A DNA stretch of 33,963 nucleotides, taken from contig CAZXSN010000027.1 in the NCBI GenBank assembly GCA_964643295.1, forward strand, positions 1-33,963. Reading direction: 5' to 3'. Both the position numbers and the translations under genes were made by a program. A model generated the notes under the pieces. It saw nothing but the letters and a program-made list of their open reading frames with translations, was not told the DNA's origin and did not search any database. The DNA is from Merdiplasma sp964643295. Its GTDB lineage: Bacteria; Bacillota; Clostridia; Lachnospirales; Lachnospiraceae. Below, piece after piece: positions 16,059 to 25,220 of the stretch; the stretch's first letter is position 1, and each line of letters starts with the position of its first letter.

Positions 16059-17354
16059 CTAAAAGATTTTTTCGTACATGTGCCTGGCGTGTGCGCGAAG
16101 AGATTCCAGAAAGTATCCTGGAATCATATTCGTGTGGGCTACACCCGGCAGGTCCGTCTCCGGGTAAAGCAGCGCCTCATCATCCAGAATATACCCGGAA
16201 TTGGCGCACAGGCTGGCATCGTGGTTGATCACAATCAGGTGCTTTGCGGGCAGAAGGTCCTTCAGGCATTCCGCGTAAACCGAATAAAGTTCGCCGCTGG
16301 CCGAAAACAAAGCGGTATCCCCGATTCGCATCAGGTGCAGCCGAACCTCATACTCTCCGTTTACTCCCGGTGTCCTGGACCACTCCACACACGAATCGAG
16401 AACCGCCTGACTTTCCTGACACTGAATCTTTTCCGCCGTCCGGCGCACATCCTCGAAATGTCTGGCTGCCACCACCGTTAACAGTTCCCGGGTATCTCCG
16501 GGCAAAACGGTGGTCACCACATCCCCGGTTACCGGGTCCGGATAATAGTTTTCCGCCTGCAAAACGGGATTTAAATTTCCCGCCGCGCCGCTGCACCACA
16601 TGACGACCGCACCCGGATAAGATTCTTCCATCCAGGCGCTCACCCTTCCGGCGATATCCCCGCTGATGCCCATCTTTCCGCCAAAGCACTGGTTCGCGTG
16701 AAGGACACAGCAGTGCACCGGGAAATTTATCAGAAAGGCAAGCGGTCTTTTATCAGGCGTCTCCATTTTCAGCACAGAAAGTGTGCGGTCCGGCACACGC
16801 TCTGTACTTACCCCAAGGGCCAGCTTTTTTACGATCCTGCCGTCCTCTTTGCGGCAGGAATACCACTGTCTGCGGTCCACATTGACAAAACTTTCTCCTT
16901 GACAGATGCCCCACCTTGCCGAAACTTCACTTTCTATGGCCTTCTTTGCCGCCTGGATCAGCTTTTCTTCCAGGAATTCCTCGTACCGGTGTGTGGCTTT
17001 CTGTACTTCCGGCGGCTTCCCTGCGATGTCATTCGGCCCCTCAAACGGGCGGTCCCCCGCGACCGGCGCGGTATGCGTATGCACCGCCGTAAGCAGAACA
17101 TCCTCCGCAGGTATCCCCATCTCCTTCTCCAGGCGTTTAAGCAGCCGGAGGGGGTGCGGGACCTTGTCCAGTTCGAAGCTTACCAGCAGAACCTGCCTTT
17201 TCCCGGACCGAAGCGCGATCACCCGCAAAGACAGCCTGTCGATGATGCCGCCAAATGCCCGATCCTGAAGTCCTCTCAGATACGGCAGCAGTTCCTCTGC
17301 CGGTGTGATATCCTCTTTTGCCGCTCCGCAGGCAAACTCTTCTTCCATGCGCAC
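16059..17354 (-). CDS. Neutral/alkaline non-lysosomal ceramidase-like protein
   Basis: The 431-residue protein carries the N-terminal catalytic-domain pattern of neutral ceramidases: the start CGAAKEDITPA, then VLLTAVHTHTAP (zinc-ligand region), a histidine in LINFPVHCCVL, SGDIAGRVSAWM and MWCSGAAGNLNP. The C-terminal immunoglobulin-like domain of full ceramidases is missing, as in many short bacterial members. These proteins are zinc amidases or esterase-like enzymes of uncertain substrate, so ceramide should not be assumed. A GTG start at 17354 is preferred because GGAGG lies eight nt before it; the internal ATG two codons later would be too far. It is 26 bp after the beta-propeller gene. 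No signal peptide is visible, so it probably acts in the cytoplasm. Confidence 0.82.
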   Translation of the reverse strand: MRMEEEFACGAAKEDITPAEELLPYLRGLQDRAFGGIIDRLSLRVIALRSGKRQVLLVSFELDKVPHPLRLLKRLEKEMGIPAEDVLLTAVHTHTAPVAGDRPFEGPNDIAGKPPEVQKATHRYEEFLEEKLIQAAKKAIESEVSARWGICQGESFVNVDRRQWYSCRKEDGRIVKKLALGVSTERVPDRTLSVLKMETPDKRPLAFLINFPVHCCVLHANQCFGGKMGISGDIAGRVSAWMEESYPGAVVMWCSGAAGNLNPVLQAENYYPDPVTGDVVTTVLPGDTRELLTVVAARHFEDVRRTAEKIQCQESQAVLDSCVEWSRTPGVNGEYEVRLHLMRIGDTALFSASGELYSVYAECLKDLLPAKHLIVINHDASLCANSGYILDDEALLYPETDLPGVAHTNMIPGYFLESLRAHARHMYEKIF

Positions 17355-17380
17355 CCTGCTTTCCTCCCGCTGTCTGAAAT

Positions 17381-18604
17381 TTACTGTTCTGTCCCCTTAA
17401 AAAACCGGATCGCTGACGGGGAGACCGCCTCATACACCCGGTTGGTCGGTGTCAGCGTTCCGTCTTCTGCCACCGTGAAGGTGGTAATATCCCCCGAAAC
17501 CATATTTCCGGAAAGGAGAAAATGTCCGTCCGGAGAAAGCTGAATCCCCCTGGGCAAAATCCCGCCGCACGATACTTCCTGGCACACCTTAGGGTTCCCA
17601 AGTTCGTCCAGTTTCAGCACGACAATGAGGTTTAACCCGCACAAAGTCACGTAGAGGCTTTCACCGTTCGGGTGAATCAGAATATCCTGCGCCCCCACCG
17701 GCTTTCCCTCCACAAGGCCCGGATCCTCTTTCAGCAGGCTTACCGTGCCCTTATGGTTAAGCTTCCCGGTCTCCTCATCGTAGTGAAAATAGTTGAGGGT
17801 GGCACGGTTTTCATTGTTCGCGTACAGAAGCGGCAAAGAGGGATGAAACGCGCAGTAGCGCGGAAAACTGGCGACATCCTCCGCCGTCCACTCATCCAGT
17901 TTTACCAGCATCTCCCGCTTGGTGTCAATGCCAAAGGTATAGATTTTATCCATTCCCTTATCGCACACCGCGAAGATCTTTCCGGAGGGGCAAGGCACCA
18001 CCGAGTGCAGCCGGGAGATCACTTCTACCAGCTGCGTATGCCCGGATACCGGATCCACATTCACCTGGGAATGCGGCCCCTTCCCGTTCGTTCCCTCGAT
18101 GACGGCGATATCGCAGATCTCTCCCAGACTGCCGTCCTCCTGCAGACGAAACAGCACGAGGGAAGTATCGTCAAACAGCACCTCATTTGTGAAACTGCCG
18201 TCTTCCGCCCGTCTGATCTTGGTCACATGCCAGGGATCCGCGCAGTGGCATACCAGCAGATACTTTCTGGTAGAGTCCATACACACGTAGGAAGGCTCCG
18301 GACACAGGGTCTCTTTTTCATTGAGCAGGGTAAGGCCTCCGGTATGCGGATCCACCTTATAGGCCAGAAGATACCCTCCGCCGCCGATTTCCCCCTTGCG
18401 CTCCCCGCATTCATTGCAGACATAGAGGATTTCGCGCTCCTCATCCAGGCACATCTGACCGCCTGCGACATCCGGGGCAATGGTCTCTATCAGGTTAAGA
18501 TCCCCAGTCTCCGGCAGATAGGAGAAAACTGAAATGCCTTTTCCCTTTTCAGGATGCGCTTCAAAGCTCCAGTTGCCTACGATCGTATACATTTTTGAAG
18601 TCAT
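17381..18604 (-). CDS. Lactonase-type seven-bladed beta-propeller protein (6-phosphogluconolactonase-like)
   Basis: From ATG at 18604 the protein has 407 residues. The frame is open further upstream, but that part overlaps the esterase gene and lacks a ribosome site. It shows the repeated blade pattern of the Pgl/lactonase family: YTIVGNWSFE at the start, ISVFSYLPETGDLNL, GPHSQVNVDPVSGH (compare the usual GPHPH motif), FAVCDKGMDKIYTFGID, RYCAFHPSLPLLYANNE and ILPRGIQLSPDGHFLLSGN. Family members hydrolyse sugar lactones or cis,cis-muconate-type lactones, and many have unknown substrates. The context next to an esterase and a ceramidase-like amidase suggests hydrolysis of an imported compound rather than the pentose phosphate pathway. 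It is 19 bp after the esterase stop. No signal peptide is visible. Confidence 0.85.
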   Translation of the reverse strand: MTSKMYTIVGNWSFEAHPEKGKGISVFSYLPETGDLNLIETIAPDVAGGQMCLDEEREILYVCNECGERKGEIGGGGYLLAYKVDPHTGGLTLLNEKETLCPEPSYVCMDSTRKYLLVCHCADPWHVTKIRRAEDGSFTNEVLFDDTSLVLFRLQEDGSLGEICDIAVIEGTNGKGPHSQVNVDPVSGHTQLVEVISRLHSVVPCPSGKIFAVCDKGMDKIYTFGIDTKREMLVKLDEWTAEDVASFPRYCAFHPSLPLLYANNENRATLNYFHYDEETGKLNHKGTVSLLKEDPGLVEGKPVGAQDILIHPNGESLYVTLCGLNLIVVLKLDELGNPKVCQEVSCGGILPRGIQLSPDGHFLLSGNMVSGDITTFTVAEDGTLTPTNRVYEAVSPSAIRFFKGTEQ

Positions 18605-18623
18605 GCCATTTCCTTTCCTCCCG

Positions 18624-19508
18624 CTAACGTTCCCCCAGAATCCGATCCAGGAAATCCAGGCACAGATCCGAAACCCAGTCCTCATGCCACCACACTCTGC
18701 CGTGATGGGGCGCGTCCTTGGCCAGGTACAGACTGACCTTTTCCTCCCCCGCCGCTTCCCGGATCGCTTGCGCGAACTGAATCGACTGTTCCACCGGAAC
18801 GACCTCATCGGCAGTCCCGTGCATGATCAGAAACGGCGGCATCTCGCGGCTGACATAGACACAGGGGTTCGCCAGACGCACCAGCTCCGGGATCTTTCGA
18901 ATCCCCACCCCCATGAATTCCGATTCAGGGGAATCCTCCTGATCGTGCTCCGCCTTTCCTGTTCCACTCTGGCGAAAGGCCTCATCCATGGCAAGGAAAC
19001 CGGCGCAGGGACCGCACCAGTCAATCACCGCCTGCACAGAGGAATCCATGTCGGCATTTCCCATCTCCCGGTTTTCAAAGGCCGGATTTCCGGGTGTCAG
19101 CGCAGTCATGGCGGCAAGCCATCCGCCTGCGGAGGGTCCCCACAAAGCGATTCTTTCGGCATCCAGCTTAAACTTTCCCGCGTTCGCCTTTAAGAAGCGC
19201 ACGGCTGCTTTGGCGTCATAGAGCATGGCCGGGAAATGGGCCTCCCCGCTTTTGCGGTATTCCACACTGGCTACCGCGTATCCGCGGTCCACCGCCCGAA
19301 GCATGGGCTCCAGGCTGTCCTCCCTGTGTCCGCCGAAGCGAAACCCTCCGCCGTGAAAATGCACGACAAGGGGATACCCTCGATCGGTTTCCCCGTCCGG
19401 ATACCACAGATCCAGCACCTGAGAGGGGGAATCTGCGGCATAGGGAATATCAAAAATCCTCTTGGGGATGTGTTCCAGAACCGATGCGGACAAACGATGA
19501 TCTCCCAA
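18624..19508 (-). CDS. Alpha/beta-hydrolase esterase (acetyl-esterase / BD-FAE-like)
   Basis: The 294-residue protein has the HGGG oxyanion-hole motif in VVHFHGGGFRFGGH, the nucleophile elbow GPSAGG, an acidic residue in MHGTADEVVPVEQ and the catalytic histidine in KDAPHHGRVWWH, so all parts of a serine-hydrolase triad are present. It resembles hormone-sensitive-lipase-like and bifunctional feruloyl/acetyl-xylan esterases. The start is an unusual TTG at 19508, chosen because AGGAGG lies seven nt upstream and no ATG fits. It follows the transporter ATPase by 14 bp, so transport and hydrolysis are probably co-expressed. No signal peptide is visible, which suggests cleavage after uptake. The ester substrate is unknown. 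Confidence 0.88.
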   Translation of the reverse strand: MGDHRLSASVLEHIPKRIFDIPYAADSPSQVLDLWYPDGETDRGYPLVVHFHGGGFRFGGHREDSLEPMLRAVDRGYAVASVEYRKSGEAHFPAMLYDAKAAVRFLKANAGKFKLDAERIALWGPSAGGWLAAMTALTPGNPAFENREMGNADMDSSVQAVIDWCGPCAGFLAMDEAFRQSGTGKAEHDQEDSPESEFMGVGIRKIPELVRLANPCVYVSREMPPFLIMHGTADEVVPVEQSIQFAQAIREAAGEEKVSLYLAKDAPHHGRVWWHEDWVSDLCLDFLDRILGER

Positions 19509-19522
19509 TTGTTTCCCTCCTC

Positions 19523-20479
19523 TTATAACCCGTTGATTTCCCTTACCCGGCAGCAGGAAACGAAATGGCCGGGACGAACCTCCTCCAGTTTCTGCGGCTG
19601 ATGACAGGCCTCACAGGCGTAGGTGCATCTTGCCGCGAAGCGGCAGCCGGGTTTGGGATTGATCGGAGAAGTAATCTCTCCCTTGAGCACGATCCGGTTC
19701 ATCTTATTGTGAATGTCCGTGGAAGGGATCGCGGATAAAAGCGCCTTCGTATAAGGGTGATACTGGGTGGTGAACAGTTCCTTCGACGGACTGGTCTCCA
19801 CCAGCTGGCCCAGGTACATCACGCAGATATCATCAGAGATATGTTTCACAACCGACAGATCGTGGGTGATAAACAGGTAGGTCAGGTTGTGATCCTGCTG
19901 CAGCTTTTTCAGCAGATTTAAAATCTGCGCCTGAATCGAGACATCCAGGGCCGATACCGGTTCATCACAGACAATAAATTCCGGGCTGAGCGCCAGAGCG
20001 CGGGCAATCCCGACTCTCTGCCTGCGTCCGCCGTCCAGTTCGTGCGGATACGACATGCGAAGACGCGGCGCGATCCCCACAAGATCCATCAGTTCCCTCG
20101 TGCGCTCCTGCGCCTGCTGCCGCGTGTATTTGCCGGAGATCAGCAGGGGTTCTTTGATGGAATCCTCGATCGTATAGCGAGGATCGAGAGAGGAATACGG
20201 ATCCTGGAAGATCATCTGGGAATTCTCCCGGAACTTTTTCATGTCCTTTTTGCTCAGCTGCGTCACATCCTCGTTCTGAAAGAGGATCTGTCCGCCGGTG
20301 CTCTCCTCCAGATGAACCAGCATCCTGCCAAGCGTCGATTTCCCGCATCCGGATTCCCCGACGATCCCCATCGTCTTTCCCTGCTCAATCCCAAACGAAA
20401 CGTCATCGACCGCATGCACGGTCCCTCTGGGAGTCTTAAAGTATTTTTTGAGATTCCTGATCTCCACCAGTTTAGACAT
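19523..20479 (-). CDS. Oligopeptide-type ABC transporter ATP-binding protein (OppF/DppF family)
   Basis: The 318-residue protein has Walker A GESGCGKST, a Q-loop in MIFQDPYSSLDP, an altered signature ELDGGRRQRVGIARAL in place of the usual SGGQ, Walker B FIVCDEPVSALD and H-loop ITHDLS. The cysteine-containing C-terminal extension (PGCRFAARCTYACEAC) is typical of OppD/OppF-type ATPases. It drives import through the two permeases at 21480-23334. AGGAGG lies six nt before the ATG, and the start overlaps the end of the preceding ATPase gene by 8 nt, so the two are translationally coupled and likely form a heterodimer. The substrate cannot be read from the ATPase. Confidence 0.93.
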   Translation of the reverse strand: MSKLVEIRNLKKYFKTPRGTVHAVDDVSFGIEQGKTMGIVGESGCGKSTLGRMLVHLEESTGGQILFQNEDVTQLSKKDMKKFRENSQMIFQDPYSSLDPRYTIEDSIKEPLLISGKYTRQQAQERTRELMDLVGIAPRLRMSYPHELDGGRRQRVGIARALALSPEFIVCDEPVSALDVSIQAQILNLLKKLQQDHNLTYLFITHDLSVVKHISDDICVMYLGQLVETSPSKELFTTQYHPYTKALLSAIPSTDIHNKMNRIVLKGEITSPINPKPGCRFAARCTYACEACHQPQKLEEVRPGHFVSCCRVREINGL

Positions 20480-21467
20480 CTCGCTCCTCCTGCTTTGCCG
20501 CGAACATGCAGCGGCACATATGTCCGGGGGTGATCTCGTTTAAGGCTACTTCCCTGTGCGCACACTCTTCCCTCGCATGCGGGCAGCGGGGATGAAACTT
20601 GCAGCCTTCCGGCAGATGGGTGGGATCCGGCGGCAGCCCCTCGATGGGACTGAGCCACTCCACATCTTTGTTCAGGGAGGGCAGCGCCCCAAAAAGCCCC
20701 TTCGTGTACGGATGCAGCGGGCGCTCAAAGATATCCTCCAGGGAACCCATCTCCACGATCTCTCCCGCGTACACGATCGCCACCTCATCGCACATCTCCG
20801 CCACCACGCCCAGATCATGGGTAATCAGGATCGTGGTGGTATTGTTTTCCCGATTCAGTTTTTTCATAAGTTCCAGCACCTGCGCCTGGATCGTCACATC
20901 CAGCGCCGTGGTCGGTTCATCCGCCAGCAGAAGGTCCGGATTGCAGGCAAGCGCGATGGCGATGACGACTCTCTGCTTCATACCCCCTGAGAACTGATGC
21001 GGGTATTCGTCATAGCGCTCGGCCGGGATGCCCACTCTCTCGAGCATTTTTTCCGCCTCCCGGTGCGCCTCGGCAGCCGATTTGCTGCTGTGCAGGCGGA
21101 TTACCTCCGCGATCTGGTTTCCCACCTTCATGACCGGATTTAGGGAAGTCATGGGATCCTGAAAGATCATGGTGATCTTTTTCCCGCGCACGTCATACAT
21201 CTCTTCCTCAGAAAGATCCAGGAGGTTTTTCCCGTCCATCAGAATCTCTCCGCCCATCAGCTTCGCCGGGGGCTCCGGCAGCACACGAAGGATCGCGCGG
21301 GCGATCGTGGTTTTCCCGGCTCCCGTTTCCCCCACCAGACCGAACACTTTTCCCTTTTCCAGCTGAAAGGACACGCCGTTTACCGCGTAGACCGTCTCCT
21401 CTTTCGTCACATATTCTACCTGCAGATTCCGCACCTGTAAGAATACATCCCTGTCCTTCATAGCCAT
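20472..21467 (-). CDS. Oligopeptide-type ABC transporter ATP-binding protein (OppD/DppD family)
   Basis: The 331-residue protein has Walker A GETGAGKTT, Q-loop MIFQDPMTSLNPV, signature FSGGMKQRVVIAIALA, Walker B LLLADEPTTALD and H-loop ITHDLG. The Opp-type C-terminal domain contains GCKFHPRCPHAREEC. It is the partner ATPase of the 19523-20479 product. The frame starts at ATG 21467; a second ATG two codons later (21461) has the better spacing from AGAGGA and may be the true start. It lies 12 bp after the permease gene. Confidence 0.93.
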   Translation of the reverse strand: MAMKDRDVFLQVRNLQVEYVTKEETVYAVNGVSFQLEKGKVFGLVGETGAGKTTIARAILRVLPEPPAKLMGGEILMDGKNLLDLSEEEMYDVRGKKITMIFQDPMTSLNPVMKVGNQIAEVIRLHSSKSAAEAHREAEKMLERVGIPAERYDEYPHQFSGGMKQRVVIAIALACNPDLLLADEPTTALDVTIQAQVLELMKKLNRENNTTTILITHDLGVVAEMCDEVAIVYAGEIVEMGSLEDIFERPLHPYTKGLFGALPSLNKDVEWLSPIEGLPPDPTHLPEGCKFHPRCPHAREECAHREVALNEITPGHMCRCMFAAKQEERDV

Positions 21468-21479
21468 TCCTCTTACCGC

Positions 21480-22382
21480 TTATCTTTTCAGTTTTGGATC
21501 CAGTGCGTCGCGCAGGCCGTCGCCCAGCAGATTCAGGGAAAGCACCACAACCATGATGCACAGACCCGGTATCAGACACATATACGGATACTTCATGATG
21601 AAATCCCGGCTGTCCGCCAGCATCGCGCCCCACTCCGGGGTCGGCGGCTGCACACCGATGCCGATATAGCTCATGCTCGCCGCCATCATGATCCTCGCGC
21701 CGACGCCCATGGTCGCCTGTACCAGAATGGGCGCGAAGGTATTGGGCAGAACATGCCGCACAATCGTGCGGGCGCTGCTGCAGTTGCTGATGGTCGCGGC
21801 GTCCAGGTACTCCATCTTGCGGACATTCAGGATCGAGGAGCGCATCAGACGGGCTGTTCCCGCGATGCCCTCAAACCCCAGCGCCAGAATCACGTTGAAG
21901 ACGCCGGGTCCCAGTACGCAGGCCAGTGTGATGTTCATGATCATGCCCGGTATCGACTGGATGATATCACAGCAGCGCATGATCACGTTGTCGATCCAGC
22001 CTCCGTAATACCCGGCGATGGAGCCGATCAGAACGCCGAAAACCGCGCTGAAGACCACAGATCCGATGCCGATTAAAAGGGAATACCGCGCTCCGTAGAC
22101 CGCGCGGCTGAAAATGTCGCGCCCCATCTGATCCGTTCCAAACGGATGTTCCAGGCAGGGAGAAAGAAAGCGGTTTTTCACATCAATCTCCGCGTATCCC
22201 TGTGGAGCGATCAGGGGAGCGAAAATCGCAACAAGCACTACGATCAGGAACAGGATTCCGCCGATCACCGCTCCCTTGTTGTAGGAGAGTCTCTTCAGCA
22301 CTTCCAGAAACTGGCTCTTCTTTTTCTCCTCCCCCTCTGCCTGCTGATACTTTTCTTGATCCCCGGTGTGCTTAGTCTTCAT
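21480..22382 (-). CDS. ABC transporter permease (OppC/DppC family)
   Basis: The 300-residue membrane protein starts with a charged cytoplasmic head rich in Lys and Glu. A first transmembrane helix follows (GGILFLIVVLVAIFAPLI), then the characteristic HPFGTDQMGRDIFSRAVYGA, which marks the OppC-type permeases. Further helices and the cytoplasmic EAA-like loop (ILALGFEGIAGTARLMRSS) contact the ATPases. The ending NLLGDGLRDALDPKLKR is the usual OppC tail. The ATG overlaps the end of the preceding permease gene by 11 nt, with AGAGG as ribosome site. Confidence 0.93.
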   Translation of the reverse strand: MKTKHTGDQEKYQQAEGEEKKKSQFLEVLKRLSYNKGAVIGGILFLIVVLVAIFAPLIAPQGYAEIDVKNRFLSPCLEHPFGTDQMGRDIFSRAVYGARYSLLIGIGSVVFSAVFGVLIGSIAGYYGGWIDNVIMRCCDIIQSIPGMIMNITLACVLGPGVFNVILALGFEGIAGTARLMRSSILNVRKMEYLDAATISNCSSARTIVRHVLPNTFAPILVQATMGVGARIMMAASMSYIGIGVQPPTPEWGAMLADSRDFIMKYPYMCLIPGLCIMVVVLSLNLLGDGLRDALDPKLKR

Positions 22383-23334
22383 GTTTCTTACCTCTTTTCC
22401 TGCCGCCCGTCATCTGAGCTTTCACGCGCGGATCAACCGCCGCGATGAGAAGGTCACACAGCAGCATGATCACGGAGAAGGTGACCGCCAGAAGGATCAC
22501 GCCGCCCTGTACGACCGGATAATCACGGTTGTTCACCGCGTTCACGATGTAGACTCCCACGCCCGGAATGGAAAAAATCGTTTCCGCGATCAGTGTGCCT
22601 CCCAGCGAAGTGCCAAAACTCATGCTGGCGACCGTAATCACCGGGATCAGCGCGTTGGGAAGCGCATGCCGGTAAATGACCGAGCGCTTCTTTACGCCCT
22701 TGGCCTTCGCCATGGTGATATAGTCCGCGTGAATGACTTCCAGCATCCCCGAACGCATCTGCCTGGCCATCGTAGTCACTCCCGCGAAAGCCGTGGAGGC
22801 AATCGGCAGAATCCAGTACTTGATTCCCCCGACTCCGTAAGCGGGCAGCCAGCCCAGCTTTCCTGAAAAAATCAGGATCAGCACCAGAGCAAACCAGAAA
22901 CCGGGCATCGAGGTGCCGATCAGCGCGAGAGTCATGGAACCGTAGTCGATCAGACTGTTCTGATGCACGGCAGCCGTCACGCCCAGGGGAATCCCAATCA
23001 CAAGGGACAGTACCATCCCCGCCACCGCGAAGATCAAAGTCTTTGGGAATCTGGCGGCAAGTTCCGTGGTAATCGGCACGCCGCTGATATAGGAAACACC
23101 GAAATCCCCATGCAGGAACACATTGCTTAGGTAACGACCGAGCTGTACGATATACGGATCGGTCAGACCCATCTCCTCCCGCAGGGCGTTGATCTGTTCA
23201 TCTGTCGCGGTTGTGCCCAGGATCACCTCCGCGGGGTCTCCGGGCGTTAGCTGCATCATGGTAAATACCAGGATCACCACGCCCAGAATGACCGGTATCA
23301 TCAGCAGAATTCTCTTCAATACATATTTGCCCAT
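22372..23334 (-). CDS. ABC transporter permease (OppB/DppB family)
   Basis: From ATG 23334 (MGKYVLKRILLMIPVILG) the protein has 320 residues. The open frame extends 15 codons further upstream, but the family start and the GGGAG ribosome site favour this ATG. It shows the N-terminal helix, QLTPGDPAEVILG, the periplasmic domain, and the EAA loop region YITMAKAKGVKKRSVIYRHA with ALPNALIPVITV, all typical of OppB/DppB. The partner permease overlaps its 3' end. A long hairpin (23411-23441) separates it from the binding-protein gene, which would allow more binding protein than permease to be made. Confidence 0.92.
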   Translation of the reverse strand: MGKYVLKRILLMIPVILGVVILVFTMMQLTPGDPAEVILGTTATDEQINALREEMGLTDPYIVQLGRYLSNVFLHGDFGVSYISGVPITTELAARFPKTLIFAVAGMVLSLVIGIPLGVTAAVHQNSLIDYGSMTLALIGTSMPGFWFALVLILIFSGKLGWLPAYGVGGIKYWILPIASTAFAGVTTMARQMRSGMLEVIHADYITMAKAKGVKKRSVIYRHALPNALIPVITVASMSFGTSLGGTLIAETIFSIPGVGVYIVNAVNNRDYPVVQGGVILLAVTFSVIMLLCDLLIAAVDPRVKAQMTGGRKRGKKHED

Positions 23335-23410
23335 CCCATATAGCTCCCGTTCTTCCTGAATGTTCACGCATACGCACAAGCGTACCCTTATGCTTCCGGG
23401 CCTTCGGACA

Positions 23411-23441
23411 GGGGTCGGGGAAAATATTTCCCCGGAACCCC
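23411..23441 (-). promoter_or_regulatory. Strong intercistronic hairpin between the binding-protein and permease genes
   Basis: CGGGGAAA (23416-23423) pairs perfectly with TTTCCCCG (23427-23434) around a 3-nt loop. An outer GGGG/CCCC pair (23411-23414 and 23438-23441) extends it. No T run follows on the minus strand, so it looks like an mRNA-stabilising or partial-termination element rather than a full terminator. Confidence 0.5.
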
Positions 23442-23493
23442 TTTCACAGGCCTTTTCGTGAAGCTTAAATCCGGAAACGATTGACCCTGCCGA

Positions 23494-25071
23494 TTACTTG
23501 AGCGTGATCGTGTTGGCGCGGATGAATCTGTTCCAGTCAAGGAAATATCCGTCGATCTTATCGGTATTGTAGGCCGCGTATTCGGACAGATCGTAGATCT
23601 TGCTGTAGAGCGCGTTGTCGGTGATATAGTTGTAGAAGGCATCCAGGTTTTCCTGCGTGTAGCCGTCCGGAGCCGCGATCGCGTCATACAGAGCCTGCAG
23701 CTCATCATCCGCCAGTCCCGCCCAGGTTAAACCGGAGGCGTTATTGTTGCGGTTAAAGAGCGTATTCCAGAGATCAGAGGTCACATACCCGCCGTTGCCG
23801 GGACCGGCGTAGGCCAGTTCATACTGTCCGCTCGTGCCGTCGCGGTAGGCTCCGTAGGTGGTTCCCTCGCAGACATTCAGTTCCGCGTCAATGCCGATCT
23901 CCAGCAGATTCGCCTGAATGATCTGCCACATCGTGGTGATCGTGGCGTTGTTGTTCGCCAGCAGGCGAAGATGCAGCTCTCCCGGTTCATATCCGGCTTC
24001 GGCGAGCAGCTCGGAAGCTTTCTCCGGATCATACTGGTAGGTATTCTCCTCCCATGCCGTGTTGTAGCCAACTGTCAGTTCCGCGCTGCCGCAGTTGACA
24101 TTGGCCGGGGTGCCGTATCCGTATCCGCAGGCCTCCGCGACGGCCTCCCGGTCAATCGCGTAAAGCACCGCCTGGCGAAGCGGCAGGTTATCATAGAACG
24201 GGCTGGACTCCGTCATGCAGAACATAATGCCGCGGTCCTCGGAAGAAGGCATTTCCACCATCTCCAGATTCTCCGTCCCCGCAACCTCATCCAGGAGGCT
24301 GGTATTCACGTACATGGCCACATCCACCGTTCCCTGCTCGATCGCCAGCGCCATCTGGGTCGGCTCCTCCAGGATATTAAACTGAATGACATCCGCGCCT
24401 GCCGCACTGCCCGGATAGAGAAGGCTCTCATCCGTCTGCCAGTAGGTGCCCGTCTTTCTCGCGACGATCGTGGTTCCGTTCACGTAGTCCTCTCCGCCCG
24501 CGACCGTATAGGGCATGGTTCCGCAGGATGTGGAGGCAAACTGATCCGGACTGTTCTGATAGGCCGTCTCACTGGCGATCGGCACCTTGCACACGATATA
24601 CTCAAAGGCACCCGCCGCGGTCGTGGAAAGGTTCAGTTCCACCTTATAGTCGTCGATCGCTTCGATGGATTCCATAGTGGTCGGCCAGTTTTTCGCGTAC
24701 TCGTTAAAGCTGAACACGACATCCGACGCGGTGATCGAATTCCCTTCCGCGTCCGTGATGTAGTCATAGATCTCAATGTCAAAGGTGTCGTCATCGACTT
24801 TCTCATAACTTTTCATCAGGATATTGTCGATCTCGGTCGATCCGCTCTGACAGCTCGCCAGTGTCTCATAAAGCACGTAGGTGACCATATCCTTGGTAAT
24901 CCGCCCGTTCGACCAGGGATTCAAAGAATCGAGGCCCCCATAAATGCCGACTACCAGAGTGCTTTCCTGGGCAGCGCTCTCATCCGCCCATGCCGCGGAG
25001 GCTCCCAAAGACCCTGCCAGGCAGGCAGACAGCACCAAAGCCGCCGCTTTCTTCAGTTTCCTGTTCCTCAT
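23494..25071 (-). CDS. ABC transporter substrate-binding protein (family 5, oligopeptide/dipeptide type)
   Basis: The 525-residue protein has a signal peptide: the basic start MRNRKLKK, a hydrophobic core, and AWADES around residues 28-33. A lipobox-like LSAC ending at Cys17 suggests possible lipid anchoring; cleavage after AWA is the alternative. The mature part follows SBP_bac_5 proteins: GIYGGLDSLNPWSNGRITKD, ITASDVVFSFNEYAKN, FYDNLPLRQAVLYAIDREAV and DPEKASELLAEAGYEPGEL. It would capture peptide-like or other amphipathic ligands outside the membrane and deliver them to the permeases downstream. GAGGAGG lies about nine nt before the ATG. It is the first gene of the cluster and is divergent from the LysR regulator across 149 bp, which implies LysR control. 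Confidence 0.92.
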   Translation of the reverse strand: MRNRKLKKAAALVLSACLAGSLGASAAWADESAAQESTLVVGIYGGLDSLNPWSNGRITKDMVTYVLYETLASCQSGSTEIDNILMKSYEKVDDDTFDIEIYDYITDAEGNSITASDVVFSFNEYAKNWPTTMESIEAIDDYKVELNLSTTAAGAFEYIVCKVPIASETAYQNSPDQFASTSCGTMPYTVAGGEDYVNGTTIVARKTGTYWQTDESLLYPGSAAGADVIQFNILEEPTQMALAIEQGTVDVAMYVNTSLLDEVAGTENLEMVEMPSSEDRGIMFCMTESSPFYDNLPLRQAVLYAIDREAVAEACGYGYGTPANVNCGSAELTVGYNTAWEENTYQYDPEKASELLAEAGYEPGELHLRLLANNNATITTMWQIIQANLLEIGIDAELNVCEGTTYGAYRDGTSGQYELAYAGPGNGGYVTSDLWNTLFNRNNNASGLTWAGLADDELQALYDAIAAPDGYTQENLDAFYNYITDNALYSKIYDLSEYAAYNTDKIDGYFLDWNRFIRANTITLK

Positions 25072-25161
25072 TTTTGTTTTCCTCCTCTTCTTTTACGTTC
25101 TTCCAGCAGTTACGAAATAATGAATGGCGCAGACTTTGAGAAATCATGGAAAAATCGCTGA

Positions 25162-25190
25162 TTGCATCTTTGATTGACAGATGGTACAAT
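25162..25190 (+). promoter_or_regulatory. Candidate promoter of the LysR gene
   Basis: TTGCAT (25162-25167), 17 nt, TACAAT (25185-25190), 30 nt before the LysR ATG. The -35 match is modest. Confidence 0.45.
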
Positions 25191-25220
25191 AGAAGACACG
25201 ATTCAGCAAAGGAGTCTCCC

